A stretch of 33,716 nucleotides of DNA from Streptomyces sp. NRRL WC-3618 (GTDB taxonomy: Bacteria > Actinomycetota > Actinomycetes > Streptomycetales > Streptomycetaceae): the NCBI RefSeq assembly GCF_001280005.1, contig NZ_LGDW01000485.1:1-33716 (forward strand). The letters run 5' to 3'. The position numbers and the translations under genes are program-made. This document shows, piece after piece, positions 1-8,041 of the stretch (position 1 is the stretch's first letter; every line of letters starts with the position of its first letter). The notes below the pieces were generated by a model. That model was given only the letters and a program-made list of their open reading frames with translations, ran no database searches and was not told the origin of the DNA.

Positions 1-1062
1 AGACGGGACAGGGGCGGGGGGTGCGACGGCAGAGGGGGTGGTGTCCGCGCCGGACGCGGAGGCGTTGATGCCGGGCAGGTTGTCCGTCGTGGCCAGGACG
101 GCGACGGTGACGACGACCAGGGCGGAGCCCGCGAGGACGAGTGTGCGGGCGACGCGGCCGTCCCGGGTACCGACCCGGCGCCGCGCGGCGCCCGCGGTGG
201 CGCCGTCGGCCGGCCGGACGGACGGTATCGCCTCGTCCGAGGTGCCGGGTTCGTCCCTGATGACCCGGAGCAGAGCGTCCCGTGCCACCGGAGCCGTCAG
301 CCGTTCCCGGGCGCTCTTGCGCAGCAGCCCCTGGATGACCTGGGTGAGCGGGCCGGCGCGCACCGGGCTGCGCAGCGGCAGCCGGTCGACCGCCCGGAGC
401 GTGGCGTCGGGCCGCCCCCGGTCACGGAAGGGGGGCCGGCCTTCCGCCATCGCGTAGAGGATCGCGCCGAGCGCCCACAGGTCGTCCGACGGTTCGGCGC
501 GCGCACCGTGGGCCTGCTCGGGCGAGGCGTACGAGGGCGCGCCGACCCGCGACAGGGACGTGGCCCCCGCCAGGCCGAAACCGGTCACCACGACCGGGCC
601 CTGGTCCCGCACGAACACCTGGCCGGGGCTGAGTTCGGCGTGCACGATGCCCTCGCGGTGCGCGGCCTCCAGCGCGTCGAGCACCTCGAGTGTGATGCGT
701 GCCGCCCGCACGTAGTTGAACGTGCCCTGCCGTTCGAGGAGTTCACTGAGCGGCGTGCCGTCGATCCACTCGGCGACCGTCCACAGAGTGCCGAACTCCT
801 CGAGGACGTCGATCACGACGCCCACCTGGCCGGGGAGGACCAGTCCGAGGATCTCGGAGGCGCGCGTCACCCGGGCGATGGTCCGGCGCGCGGTCTGTTC
901 CCGGGGATCGGGAGGGAGCTGGATCTGGGTGAGGACGACCGGGCGCGCGGATGCGGTGTCCTCGCCGGCCCAGGAGACCCGATTCGTCTCGCGATGGATG
1001 ACATCGAGGAGTCGGTACCTTCCGGCCACCAACTCATGTGTGGAGACGTGCGCCTTGACCAT
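1..1062 (-). CDS. Membrane-anchored serine/threonine protein kinase-like protein, probable pseudokinase (3' end outside window)
   Basis: The visible 354 residues have a bacterial Ser/Thr kinase (PknB-like) fold order, then a transmembrane helix (about 307-326, TLVLAGSALVVVTVAVLATT) and the start of a Pro/Ala/Ser-rich outer segment; the gene runs off the left edge. The fold is kept (SPEQ at 180-183, DDLWALG at 193-199), but catalytic positions are not. The beta-3 lysine region reads PVVLTQIQL without Lys, the HRD loop reads HAELSPGQ (141-148), so Asp becomes Glu and the metal-binding Asn becomes Gln, and DFG reads GFG (161-163). From family knowledge such a protein is unlikely to be an efficient kinase and may be a scaffold or ligand sensor. 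ATG at 1062 was chosen because GAGGG lies six bases upstream; an in-frame ATG at 1068 is too close to it. It is transcribed away from the polyprenyl synthase operon end, with 220 bases between. Confidence 0.85.
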   Translation of the reverse strand, partial: MVKAHVSTHELVAGRYRLLDVIHRETNRVSWAGEDTASARPVVLTQIQLPPDPREQTARRTIARVTRASEILGLVLPGQVGVVIDVLEEFGTLWTVAEWIDGTPLSELLERQGTFNYVRAARITLEVLDALEAAHREGIVHAELSPGQVFVRDQGPVVVTGFGLAGATSLSRVGAPSYASPEQAHGARAEPSDDLWALGAILYAMAEGRPPFRDRGRPDATLRAVDRLPLRSPVRAGPLTQVIQGLLRKSARERLTAPVARDALLRVIRDEPGTSDEAIPSVRPADGATAGAARRRVGTRDGRVARTLVLAGSALVVVTVAVLATTDNLPGINASASGADTTPSAVAPPAPVPS

Positions 1063-1282
1063 GGCCATCCCTCGCTGAACCCCTGGCTCTCACCTTTCCC
1101 AGAGGTACGAGGGGTGCGATGGGGTCTGTTCAAATATTCCGCAACTCCCGGGCCCGATTCTCCTGTTATTCATCTGCGCCGAGCAACTGTGCGAAGAAAT
1201 GGGTGCATTCCCTGGTCCTTGCGTGACGGCCCACGCACGATCTCCCCACCGGATCCCTCCGCGCCGGATCCCCCGGCCCGGC
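1063..1282. other. Non-coding gap between the kinase-like gene and the polyprenyl synthase
   Basis: These 220 bases hold the ribosome binding site of the kinase-like gene (GAGGG next to 1068) and an A+T-rich patch near 1130-1160 where its promoter probably lies. I could not fix -35 and -10 boxes with confidence. No convincing small gene or terminator was seen for the upstream operon. Confidence 0.4.
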
Positions 1283-2341
1283 TCACAGCTCGCGGCGCGC
1301 CAGGAAGCCCAGCAGCGCCCGCAGCTCGTCGACCGCCCGGCCCGTCAGGGGCAGGTCGTCCAGGCCGCGCTCGACCGCCGCGACGTGCCGGCGGGCCTGC
1401 GCGAGGGCCGCCGTACGGCCGCCCGCCTCCCTGACGAGCGCCGCCGCCCGGCGCGCGAGTGCCTCGTCGGGCGTGTCGACGGACTCCAGGAGCTCGGCGA
1501 GCCGCCGGGCGGCCGGCACCGGCGCGTCGAGCGCGGCCAGTACCGGATACGACTTCTTGCGCTCCCGGAGATCGCCGTGGACGGGCTTGCCGGTGACGGC
1601 CGGATCGCCCCAGATGCCGAGCACGTCGTCGACCATCTGGAAGGCGGCGCCGGCATGCCGTCCCACCCGCTCCAGCGCGGCCGTCGTCGCCGGCGGGGCG
1701 CCGCCCAGCGCGGCTCCCAGCGCGAGCGCGCAGCCGAGCAGGGCCCCCGTCTTGCGCTCGGCCATCGTCCGGTACTCCTCGGGCCGCACCCGCTCGGGCC
1801 CGGTCCACGGGCGGGCGGCGAACAGCAGGTCGTCGGCCTGTCCGGACACCACATCCGTCAGCGCCGCCGACAGCAGCCGCATCCCCGCCGGGCCTCCCGG
1901 CGTCCGCGCGAGCGTCTCGACGGCCAGGGCGAACAGCGCGTCGCCCGCGAGCACGGCCGGACCGGTCCCGTACGCCTTCCACACGGTGGCGCGCCGGCGC
2001 CGGGTCGGGTCGCCGTCCATGATGTCGTCGTGCAGCAGGGAGAAGGTGTGCACCAGCTCCACCGCGACCGCCGCCGCGACCCCGGACCGCGCGGGCGCCC
2101 CGGCCGCCTCCGCGCCGAGCACGGCCAGCGCCTGCCGTACGCCCTTCCCGCCGGACGCGTCGACGGGAGTACCGCCCACCTCGCACCAGCCGAAGGAGTA
2201 CGCGGCCATCTCGCCCAGCCAGGGATGCAGCCGTCCGACGGCCTCGGTGAGCGCGGGCCGCACCAGGTCACGGCACCGGTTGAGGAGTTGGGGCACGGAC
2301 GGGGCCGCCGGCGCCAGTGACCGGGAGCCCGGCGGCGTCAT
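1283..2341 (-). CDS. Polyprenyl diphosphate synthase (geranylgeranyl/farnesyl diphosphate synthase family)
   Basis: A trans-isoprenyl diphosphate synthase that condenses isopentenyl diphosphate onto an allylic diphosphate. The 352 residues match the family length. The first aspartate-rich motif is intact (LLHDDIMDGD, DDxxD at 105-109), followed by the basic RRRR stretch; the second region reads FQMVDDVLGIWGD (about 235-247), a DDxxG variant common in short-chain actinobacterial enzymes, followed by GKPVHGDLRERKKSYPV, which binds the substrate. ATG at 2341 has GGAGG seven bases upstream and overlaps the stop of the TPR gene by four bases (ATGA), so the two are probably translationally coupled. 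Chain length and product (carotenoid, hopanoid, quinone or other terpene) cannot be read here; no terpene cyclase or prenyltransferase lies alongside. Confidence 0.93.
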   Translation of the reverse strand: MTPPGSRSLAPAAPSVPQLLNRCRDLVRPALTEAVGRLHPWLGEMAAYSFGWCEVGGTPVDASGGKGVRQALAVLGAEAAGAPARSGVAAAVAVELVHTFSLLHDDIMDGDPTRRRRATVWKAYGTGPAVLAGDALFALAVETLARTPGGPAGMRLLSAALTDVVSGQADDLLFAARPWTGPERVRPEEYRTMAERKTGALLGCALALGAALGGAPPATTAALERVGRHAGAAFQMVDDVLGIWGDPAVTGKPVHGDLRERKKSYPVLAALDAPVPAARRLAELLESVDTPDEALARRAAALVREAGGRTAALAQARRHVAAVERGLDDLPLTGRAVDELRALLGFLARREL

Positions 2342-3384
2342 CGTGCGGCCTCCGGGTCCGTGTCGAGGCCGAGTTCGGTCTGCGCCCGCGCCACCATCGC
2401 GCGAGCGTGCCGCAGTCCTATCCGCTCCAACTCGCCGGCCAGCTCGGCCAGTTCAGCGGCCGTCTCGGTACGGTCGTGGCCCAGGCGGGCCAGCGACTTG
2501 GCCAGTCCCAGACGTGACAGCGCCTCACCACGCGGCTCACTCATGGCACGGAACTCCGCCAGGGCCCGCAGATACAGGTCGCGTGCCTCGGTGTAACGCC
2601 CCGCGCGATAGAGGACGTTGCCGCGCATCTTGTGGTTGTAGGCGAGCGCGCTGGACAGGTTCATCGCCGTGCAGCTCTCCTCCGCCTCCGAGAGCAGCGC
2701 GAGGGCGCGTTCCGTGTCCCCGTCGCGCACGGACACGATGTCGGCGAGTCCGCGCAACGCCCAGGCGTGGCCACGCCGGTCGTCGGCCCGCGCGGAGATC
2801 TCCGCCGCCTCCTCGAACATGGCGTACGCGCTGTCGTACGAGCCGGTGTTGCGGTGCATCTGCGCGATGCCCTCGAGCGCCCACACCGTGTGCCGCGCCT
2901 CACCGCGCCTGCGAGCCTCGGCGAGCAACTGCTCGTGCAGTCGGCCGACCGCCTCGTAGTCGCCCTGGATCCGGCCGGTCTCAGCCAGCCCCGCCAGCGA
3001 GTAGCCGCGTACGACGATGTCGCCGCCGCGCTCGCCGAACTCGGCGGCGAGTCCCAGCAGTCGCCGGGCCAGCGCGAACGCGCCCCGCTGTCGGGCGAGG
3101 GTGCCGCCGCTCCACAGCGCCCACGCCATCGCCGCGATGTCCCCGTCCGCCCGGGCCGCGCGGTAACTCGCCTTCCAGGCCCGGTCGGCGTCGCCGACGT
3201 GCCCGAGCCGCCGGTGCGCCTCCGCGACCGCGAGCCCCGAACGGGCCGCCTCCGCGCGCCGCCCGGCCCGCTCGGCGGACGCCAACTGCTCGGTGCCCGC
3301 GGCGAGTACGTCGACCAGGGAGGAGTTCACCGAGAGACCGGTAAGTGCGCCCTGGTACTCGGGGGCGAATGCCTTGCCGTACAT
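2338..3384 (-). CDS. Tetratricopeptide repeat protein, coupled to polyprenyl synthase
   Basis: A 348-residue protein made almost wholly of TPR-like helical pairs from about residue 40 to the end, with recurring A/G-Y and A-L spacing such as RRLGHVGDADRAW, RQRGAFALARRLL, RNTGSYDSAYAMF and YRAGRYTEARDLY. I see no DNA-binding, catalytic or membrane segment, so it is a soluble protein-interaction scaffold of unknown partner. The open frame extends to 3519, but ATG at 3384 was chosen: it has AAAGGG just upstream, and the longer form would have to translate through a perfect palindrome (3398-3414) that looks regulatory. Its stop overlaps the polyprenyl synthase start by four bases, which suggests it serves or controls that enzyme. 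Other TPR proteins of this kind act as regulators or chaperones; the role here is inference. Confidence 0.82.
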   Translation of the reverse strand: MYGKAFAPEYQGALTGLSVNSSLVDVLAAGTEQLASAERAGRRAEAARSGLAVAEAHRRLGHVGDADRAWKASYRAARADGDIAAMAWALWSGGTLARQRGAFALARRLLGLAAEFGERGGDIVVRGYSLAGLAETGRIQGDYEAVGRLHEQLLAEARRRGEARHTVWALEGIAQMHRNTGSYDSAYAMFEEAAEISARADDRRGHAWALRGLADIVSVRDGDTERALALLSEAEESCTAMNLSSALAYNHKMRGNVLYRAGRYTEARDLYLRALAEFRAMSEPRGEALSRLGLAKSLARLGHDRTETAAELAELAGELERIGLRHARAMVARAQTELGLDTDPEAAR

Positions 3385-3397
3385 ACAACCCTTTCGG

Positions 3398-3414
3398 TAT
3401 ACGCTCAGCGTATA
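3398..3414. promoter_or_regulatory. Perfect 17-bp palindrome, candidate operator of the TPR-polyprenyl synthase operon
   Basis: TATACGCT-C-AGCGTATA is a perfect inverted repeat with a one-base centre, ending 13 bases upstream of the chosen TPR start. Either half supplies a -10-like TATACN hexamer on the minus strand, so a bound repressor would cover the promoter. The binding protein is not identified; no regulator gene is adjacent. Confidence 0.6.
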
Positions 3415-3442
3415 CATGTCGTGCATAGTGTGCCGAAAATTC

Positions 3443-3465
3443 GCCCCGGCCTTTCGGGCCGGGGC
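3443..3465 (-). terminator. Hairpin terminator downstream of the AIM24 gene
   Basis: GCCCCGGCC and GGCCGGGGC form a nine-pair perfect stem around a TTTCG loop. Read on the minus strand the hairpin is followed by CGAATTTTC, a short T tract, so it fits termination of the TerD-AIM24 transcripts before the TPR operon promoter. The 124 bases between it and the AIM24 stop show no gene. Confidence 0.6.
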
Positions 3466-3588
3466 GGCCTCAGATGTCGTCAGTTGTGGTCGTTGTTGTC
3501 GGGGGGTGTCATAGCTCAAGACGGCGGCGACGGCCGCAGGGTTGCCTGTGCGGCGCAGATCACGTTCGGAACGCCGATGGTGGTGGCG

Positions 3589-4266
3589 TCAGTGCTGCTG
3601 GGGCCTCGGCGCAGTCGCCTCGCTCGGCCGCACGACGACGACCCCCTCGCCCTGCAGCATCAGTTGGACGGCCTCGCCGGAGCCGCCACGGATCATCGAG
3701 CCGAAGGACTGCGAACGGTTCAGCGACGTCTGGAGACTCGCCGTCCAGCCGACGACCGCGTCCGTGTCGACGTACACCGGATACTGAGGCGAGACCGGTA
3801 TCACCAGGGGATTGCCCTCGCACATCAGCCCCAGCTTTCCCTGCCCGGTGAAGACGCTGTTGAACAGGCCCCCGCCGGCGACCCCCGCCCCCTTCACGGT
3901 CTTGATCTCGTACGTCAGCGACGCGTCGAAACACAGCACGTTGCGGCCGTTGACCGTGAAGACGTCACCCGGGTCGATCTCGACGACGAAGCAGTTCTGC
4001 GCCTCGTGCGCGAACCACGCCTCGCCCTGCCCGCGCACCGTCATCAGGGGCAGCCCCTCACCCGTGACCGCACGCTTCAGCATGCCGCCGACACCCTGCC
4101 CCTTGCGCTCGAACTGGAGGTTGCCACGGAAGGCGATCATCGCGCCCTGCCGGGCCAACATCTCGCCGTTGACCGCGTACTTGATGGACTTGGCGTTCTC
4201 GACGGACATCCCGGGCGCTGTGGCCGGCTGCACCATGTACTCACTGGAAAAAAGATCACCCTTCAT
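3589..4266 (-). CDS. AIM24 family protein
   Basis: A 225-residue protein of the AIM24 family, a beta-rich fold (TRAP-like) named after a mitochondrial inner-membrane protein. Family signs are the YAVNGEMLARQGAMIAFRGN segment (about 30-49), the GLPLMTVRGQGEAWFA strand pair and the DPGDVFTVNGRNVLCFD region. No signal peptide or membrane segment is visible. ATG at 4266 begins MKGDLF; there is no strong Shine-Dalgarno sequence, and the open frame continues upstream into sequence belonging to the next gene, which is not used. It lies 83 bases downstream of the TerD-CAP gene on the same strand, and the two are probably one stress-related unit. Biochemical function is unknown for the bacterial family. 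Confidence 0.87.
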   Translation of the reverse strand: MKGDLFSSEYMVQPATAPGMSVENAKSIKYAVNGEMLARQGAMIAFRGNLQFERKGQGVGGMLKRAVTGEGLPLMTVRGQGEAWFAHEAQNCFVVEIDPGDVFTVNGRNVLCFDASLTYEIKTVKGAGVAGGGLFNSVFTGQGKLGLMCEGNPLVIPVSPQYPVYVDTDAVVGWTASLQTSLNRSQSFGSMIRGGSGEAVQLMLQGEGVVVVRPSEATAPRPQQH

Positions 4267-4349
4267 ACGGGCATCGTGTCCCGGACGGTGTCGTTCCGCC
4301 AGGTGAACGCGGGTAAGGGGAATCCCAAGGGTGTTCGGGCCAGGGGCGT

Positions 4350-5654
4350 TCAGGCGCCGAAGAGCTGGGTCCAGTACGTGCCCGCCTTGCCGCCGCCCGC
4401 GAAGCCGATGCCTATGTGGGTGAACTCCCGCTTGAGGATGTTGGCCCGGTGTCCGGGGCTGTTCATCCATCCCTCGACGACCTCGGCGGGGGAGCGCTGA
4501 CCGCACGCGATGTTCTCGCCGATCGTCCGCCGCGCCGACCCCGCCGCTGCCGCCCGGTCCCATGGCTGGCTGCCATCGGGCCCGGTGTGCGAATAGAACG
4601 CGCGGACCACCATGTCCGTACTGTGCGCCTGCGCGGCACGGGTGAGCGGGGCGTCGGGGGCCAGCGACGGCAGTCCGGCCCGGGCCCGCTCCCGGTTGGT
4701 GAGGTCGATGACCTCGGCGGCCGTCCGTTCGAGATCCCCGGGCCTGAGGGGCCGGGCCCAGAGGGCGGTCCAGTACGTGTCACCCGTGCCGGACCCGGTG
4801 ACGAACGCCAGACCGACCTGGGTGAACGCCGGCTCGTGCAGGGTGCGCCGGGCCTGCTCCGTGCGCAGGCAGTAGTCGACGAACTCCTCGGGCGTACGCG
4901 GCCCGGAGACCAGGTGCTCGCCGACGGTCAGATACGTGTATCCGGTGCTGGTGACGCGCTGGTGGACGGAGGTGCCGTCCCGGCTCTCGGTGCCGAGGCG
5001 GCCGGCCGAGGCCATGTCGGCGGTGTGCGCCCGCGCGGCGGCGCAGAGCCGCGCGTCCAGCGAGACGGTCGGGGAACCGGCGGCGACCCGGGCGGAGTTG
5101 ACGAGGGCGAGGAACCCCGCGGCAGCGGGATCCGGCGAGCCCGAGGTACCGGAGGGCGCGCCGGCCGATGAGGCGTCGTCCGCGACATCCACCCCGAAGT
5201 CCCGGGCGAGGCCTGCCAGCCCGTCCGCGTACCCCTGACCCAGCGCGCGCAGCCTCCAGGCCGTGCCCCGCCGGTAGAGCTCGGCGAGCAGCAGTACCGT
5301 CTCCCGCCGCGGGCGCGGAGGTGTGAACCGGGTCAACGCGTGGCCACCGGGGCCGGTGACATGGAGCGTGGGCGCGGGCAGCGCGCCCAGCGCCGTACCG
5401 GGGTCGGCGGCGCTGACCACCACCGTGACCCGGGTGGCGCCGGGGCGCAGAGCCGCCGGGTCGACGGTGAGGGTGTCACCGTGCAGCCGGGCTCCCGGCG
5501 CCGTCGGCTGGTTGTAGAACACGAAGTCGGCGTCGCCCCTGACCTTGCCGCCGTCGTCCGTCACCAGCGCGCTCACATCGAAGGGGCCCGGCACCCGGAG
5601 CGTGAGGGTGCCACCCGGCAGGGGCGTGTTGCCCCCGGGGACCAACTCGCTCAT
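4350..5654 (-). CDS. TerD domain fused to two CAP/SCP domains
   Basis: A 434-residue fusion. Residues 1-157 are a TerD (tellurite/stress resistance) domain, recognisable by LVPGGNTPLPGG at the start, DADFVFYNQP at 41-50 and the LLLAELYRRGTAWRLRALGQG segment; the usual Ca-binding DLDAS stretch reads PFDVS, so calcium sites may be weaker. A linker rich in Ser/Gly/Asp follows, then CAP domain 1 (about 178-303) and CAP domain 2 (about 312-434). Domain 2 keeps the CAP cavity residues (SHTGPDG with H356, GENIA with E380, SPGHRANIL with H402). Domain 1 keeps only the Glu (GEHLV, E246) and lacks both His. CAP proteins are usually exported, but there is no signal peptide, and TerD proteins are cytoplasmic. 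ATG at 5654 begins the TerD domain; in-frame codons upstream are not needed. Confidence 0.9.
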   Translation of the reverse strand: MSELVPGGNTPLPGGTLTLRVPGPFDVSALVTDDGGKVRGDADFVFYNQPTAPGARLHGDTLTVDPAALRPGATRVTVVVSAADPGTALGALPAPTLHVTGPGGHALTRFTPPRPRRETVLLLAELYRRGTAWRLRALGQGYADGLAGLARDFGVDVADDASSAGAPSGTSGSPDPAAAGFLALVNSARVAAGSPTVSLDARLCAAARAHTADMASAGRLGTESRDGTSVHQRVTSTGYTYLTVGEHLVSGPRTPEEFVDYCLRTEQARRTLHEPAFTQVGLAFVTGSGTGDTYWTALWARPLRPGDLERTAAEVIDLTNRERARAGLPSLAPDAPLTRAAQAHSTDMVVRAFYSHTGPDGSQPWDRAAAAGSARRTIGENIACGQRSPAEVVEGWMNSPGHRANILKREFTHIGIGFAGGGKAGTYWTQLFGA

Positions 5655-5727
5655 CGCGCCCGCCCTGGAGTCGTGGTTCGTGCCCCATGGGGGCGTTGCC
5701 CCTGTAACGCCCGGCCGGGGCACCGCG

Positions 5728-5761
5728 GTTCCCCGACCGACTGCGGCGCCGGCCGGGGAAC
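5728..5761 (-). terminator. Possible hairpin terminator after alpha-galactosidase
   Basis: GTTCCCCG and CGGGGAAC form an eight-pair perfect inverted repeat around 18 bases that can pair further (GCCGGCGCC-type core). It sits just past the alpha-galactosidase stop and before the TerD-CAP gene, but has no T tract, so termination is inferred from position and stem only. Confidence 0.35.
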
Positions 5762-5768
5762 TGTCCGG

Positions 5769-7898
5769 CTACGACTCTTCTGCGCGCACCAGGTGCACAG
5801 CCGTGCTGGACCAGTCGCCGGGCGCGAGGTCGAGCCGCATCCCGTACTCGCCGAGCACGTTCGCGTGATGGACGGCACCCGTGTGCGCGTCCCGGTACCT
5901 CGCGCCGGGCGTCAGACCCCGCAGGCGCACCGGAATGCGCGGGAGACCGTGCCGAGGGCCGTACCGGAAGCCCAGCACCAGGGCCTCGGCCGCGTCCTCA
6001 CCGACGTACTGCACGACCGTCGGCTCCTCCCCGAGCGGCTCCGACAGCCGGTACAGCTCACCGTGCTGCACCACATGCCGCACCTTCTTGTACTCGGCCA
6101 CCAGCGCCGCGCCCTCCGCGAGCTCGTCCCGCGACCATTGCGTGAGGTCACCGCCGATCCCGAGCAGCCCGCACATCGCCGCGTGGAAACGGAACCGCAG
6201 CGGCACCGAACGCGCCGTGAGCTGGTTGGGCACGTCCGTCACCCACGCGGACATGGCACGCGCCGGATACACCTGCCCGAAACCGTGCTGGATCACCAGC
6301 CGGTCCACGGCGTCGGTGTTGTCGGACGTCCACGCCTGGTCCGTACGGGAGAGGATGCCGAGGTCGACCCGGCCCCCGCCGCCACTGCACGTCTCCACCC
6401 GCAGTCCGGGGTGGTCGGCGCGCAGCCGGTCGATGACGTCGTACAGGTTCGCGACGTAGCGCGTCCACAGCCGGTCGTTGCCGTCCGGCTGCCCCGGCCA
6501 GCCCGACTCGCCGAAGGCGCGGTTCATGTCCCACTTGAGGAAGTCGACGCCGTGGTCCCCGACCAGCCGGGTCAGCCAGCCGTACGCCCACTCGGCCACG
6601 TCGTCCCGCGCGAAGTTCAGGACGAGCTGGTTGCGCATCTCGGTCCGCGCCCGGCCGGGCACATGCAGCACCCAGTCCGGGTGCTCGCGGTACAGCGCGC
6701 TGTCCGGATTGACCATCTCCGGCTCGACCCAGAGCCCGAACCGCATTCCCAGCCCGTGTACGGCGTCCGCCAGCGGCTTGAGCCCGTCGGGGAAACGCTC
6801 CGGAGTCGGCGTCCAGTCACCCAGCCCGGCCCGGTCGCTGCGCCGCGCCCCGAACCAGCCGTCGTCGACGACATACAGCTCCACCCCGAGCAGGGCGGCC
6901 CGCTCGGCCAGCGCCAGCTGGCTCGCCTCCTCGACGTCGAAACCGGTGGCCTCCCATGAGTTGTAGAGCACCGGCGCCAACTCCCCTGCGCGGGGCAGCA
7001 CATGGGTCGTCGTGTACGTGTGCCACGCACGGCTCGCCGCGCCGAACCCGCCGTCCACGCACAGCCCGGCGAACACCGGCGTGGTGAACTCCTCGCCCGG
7101 CGCGAGCGGAACGCTCGTCCCGTCATGGCCCACGCCTCCGGTGAAGCCGGCCAGCCCGTCGGGGGTGCGCTGGGCGGTGATGCGCCAACTCCCGCTCCAG
7201 GCAAGGGCCGCGCTCCACACCCGGCCGTGCTCCTCCGTCGCCTCGCCCGAGTCGAGCATCACCCACGGGTTGGCGTGATGACTGGTGGTACCGCGCCGAC
7301 TGGTCAGCACCGTCTCGCCGAACGGCAGTGTGTCACGCCGCAGTTGACTCTCGGCCGACCACTGGCCGGTGACATGGCTGAGCCGGTAGTCGCGCAGCGG
7401 CGGCAGCGTCCAGGCGGCGGAGTCGGCACGCAGCAGGTCGACGCGTTCGGCACCGGCGTTGCGCACCACGGTCCGGCGCTCGATGACGTCCGTGTCGGCG
7501 CGGACCGTGTAGTGCAGCGCGACATCGAGGGGGTAGAGGCGGTCGCGGAACTCCAGTACCAGCTCGCTCGCCCCGGGCGCCGGTTCGAGGACCCGGTGAC
7601 CGGTCGGCACCCACTCGAAGCCGCGCGAGAAGTCCGCGTACCGGACCTGGAGCGAGGGCGTGCCGTAACGGGTGCCGCCGTCGACGGGGAGCTCCTCGCC
7701 CACCGGAGGCCGCCCCTCGAAACTGCTCGCCATGTCCTGCGCCGGCGGAATGAGCGCGCCAGCCTCCGCCAGGGTCAGCCGCGGCCCCCACGCGAGATGG
7801 CACGGCGCGCCGCTCTCGTCGATCCGCAGCGCGTACGACGTGCGCGGGGTGGTCAGCAGCCAGACCCCGGTGTCCGGGGAATGGGAGATCAGCGGCAT
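5769..7898 (-). CDS. Alpha-galactosidase, glycoside hydrolase family 36
   Basis: Hydrolyses terminal alpha-1,6-galactosyl residues from melibiose, raffinose-type sugars or galactomannan fragments. The 709 residues match GH36: an N-terminal beta-supersandwich (about 1-300), the TIM barrel starting near LYNSWEATGFDV (311-322), YVVDDGWFGARR (342-353), LWVEPEMVNPDS (389-400), the nucleophile Asp457 in FLKWDMNRAFG and the acid/base Asp526 in WTSDNTDAVDR, then a C-terminal beta domain. No signal peptide is present, so the enzyme acts on imported sugar in the cytoplasm. ATG at 7898 has GTGAGG four bases upstream. It is divergent from a ROK regulator across 178 bases, which probably controls it; no sugar transporter is visible in the window. 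Confidence 0.95.
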   Translation of the reverse strand: MPLISHSPDTGVWLLTTPRTSYALRIDESGAPCHLAWGPRLTLAEAGALIPPAQDMASSFEGRPPVGEELPVDGGTRYGTPSLQVRYADFSRGFEWVPTGHRVLEPAPGASELVLEFRDRLYPLDVALHYTVRADTDVIERRTVVRNAGAERVDLLRADSAAWTLPPLRDYRLSHVTGQWSAESQLRRDTLPFGETVLTSRRGTTSHHANPWVMLDSGEATEEHGRVWSAALAWSGSWRITAQRTPDGLAGFTGGVGHDGTSVPLAPGEEFTTPVFAGLCVDGGFGAASRAWHTYTTTHVLPRAGELAPVLYNSWEATGFDVEEASQLALAERAALLGVELYVVDDGWFGARRSDRAGLGDWTPTPERFPDGLKPLADAVHGLGMRFGLWVEPEMVNPDSALYREHPDWVLHVPGRARTEMRNQLVLNFARDDVAEWAYGWLTRLVGDHGVDFLKWDMNRAFGESGWPGQPDGNDRLWTRYVANLYDVIDRLRADHPGLRVETCSGGGGRVDLGILSRTDQAWTSDNTDAVDRLVIQHGFGQVYPARAMSAWVTDVPNQLTARSVPLRFRFHAAMCGLLGIGGDLTQWSRDELAEGAALVAEYKKVRHVVQHGELYRLSEPLGEEPTVVQYVGEDAAEALVLGFRYGPRHGLPRIPVRLRGLTPGARYRDAHTGAVHHANVLGEYGMRLDLAPGDWSSTAVHLVRAEES

Positions 7899-7936
7899 GG
7901 TGCCTCACGTTCGTGATACTGGGTGTTCCTCGGCGA

Positions 7937-7966
7937 ACTCAACCGTGACCATGGATCATGTGTCAA
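7937..7966 (-). promoter_or_regulatory. Candidate alpha-galactosidase promoter
   Basis: On the minus strand a perfect -35 box TTGACA (7966-7961) is followed after 18 bases by TTGAGT (7942-7937), a weak -10. The -35 box mirrors the TTGACA of the divergent ROK promoter, giving the inverted pair TGTCAATG/CATTGACA. A nine-base direct repeat, ATGGATCAT, occurs at 7951-7959 and 8014-8022 and could be part of an operator. Confidence 0.4.
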
Positions 7967-8041
7967 TGGGATGCCTGTAACAGTCTTTCGCAAGCTTTGA
8001 CGGGCCTGTGGCGATGGATCATCCCATCCATGCTTCTTTCA

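Noticed and set aside
508..1434. Long plus-strand open frame over the left edge region
   Set aside because: It is the mirror of the kinase-like gene in very GC-rich sequence; the minus-strand frame shows clear kinase-fold motifs and a ribosome binding site.
3385..3519. N-terminal extension of the TPR protein
   Set aside because: It has no ribosome binding site and would run translation through the perfect palindrome and the hairpin; the start at 3384 has both position and AAAGGG support.
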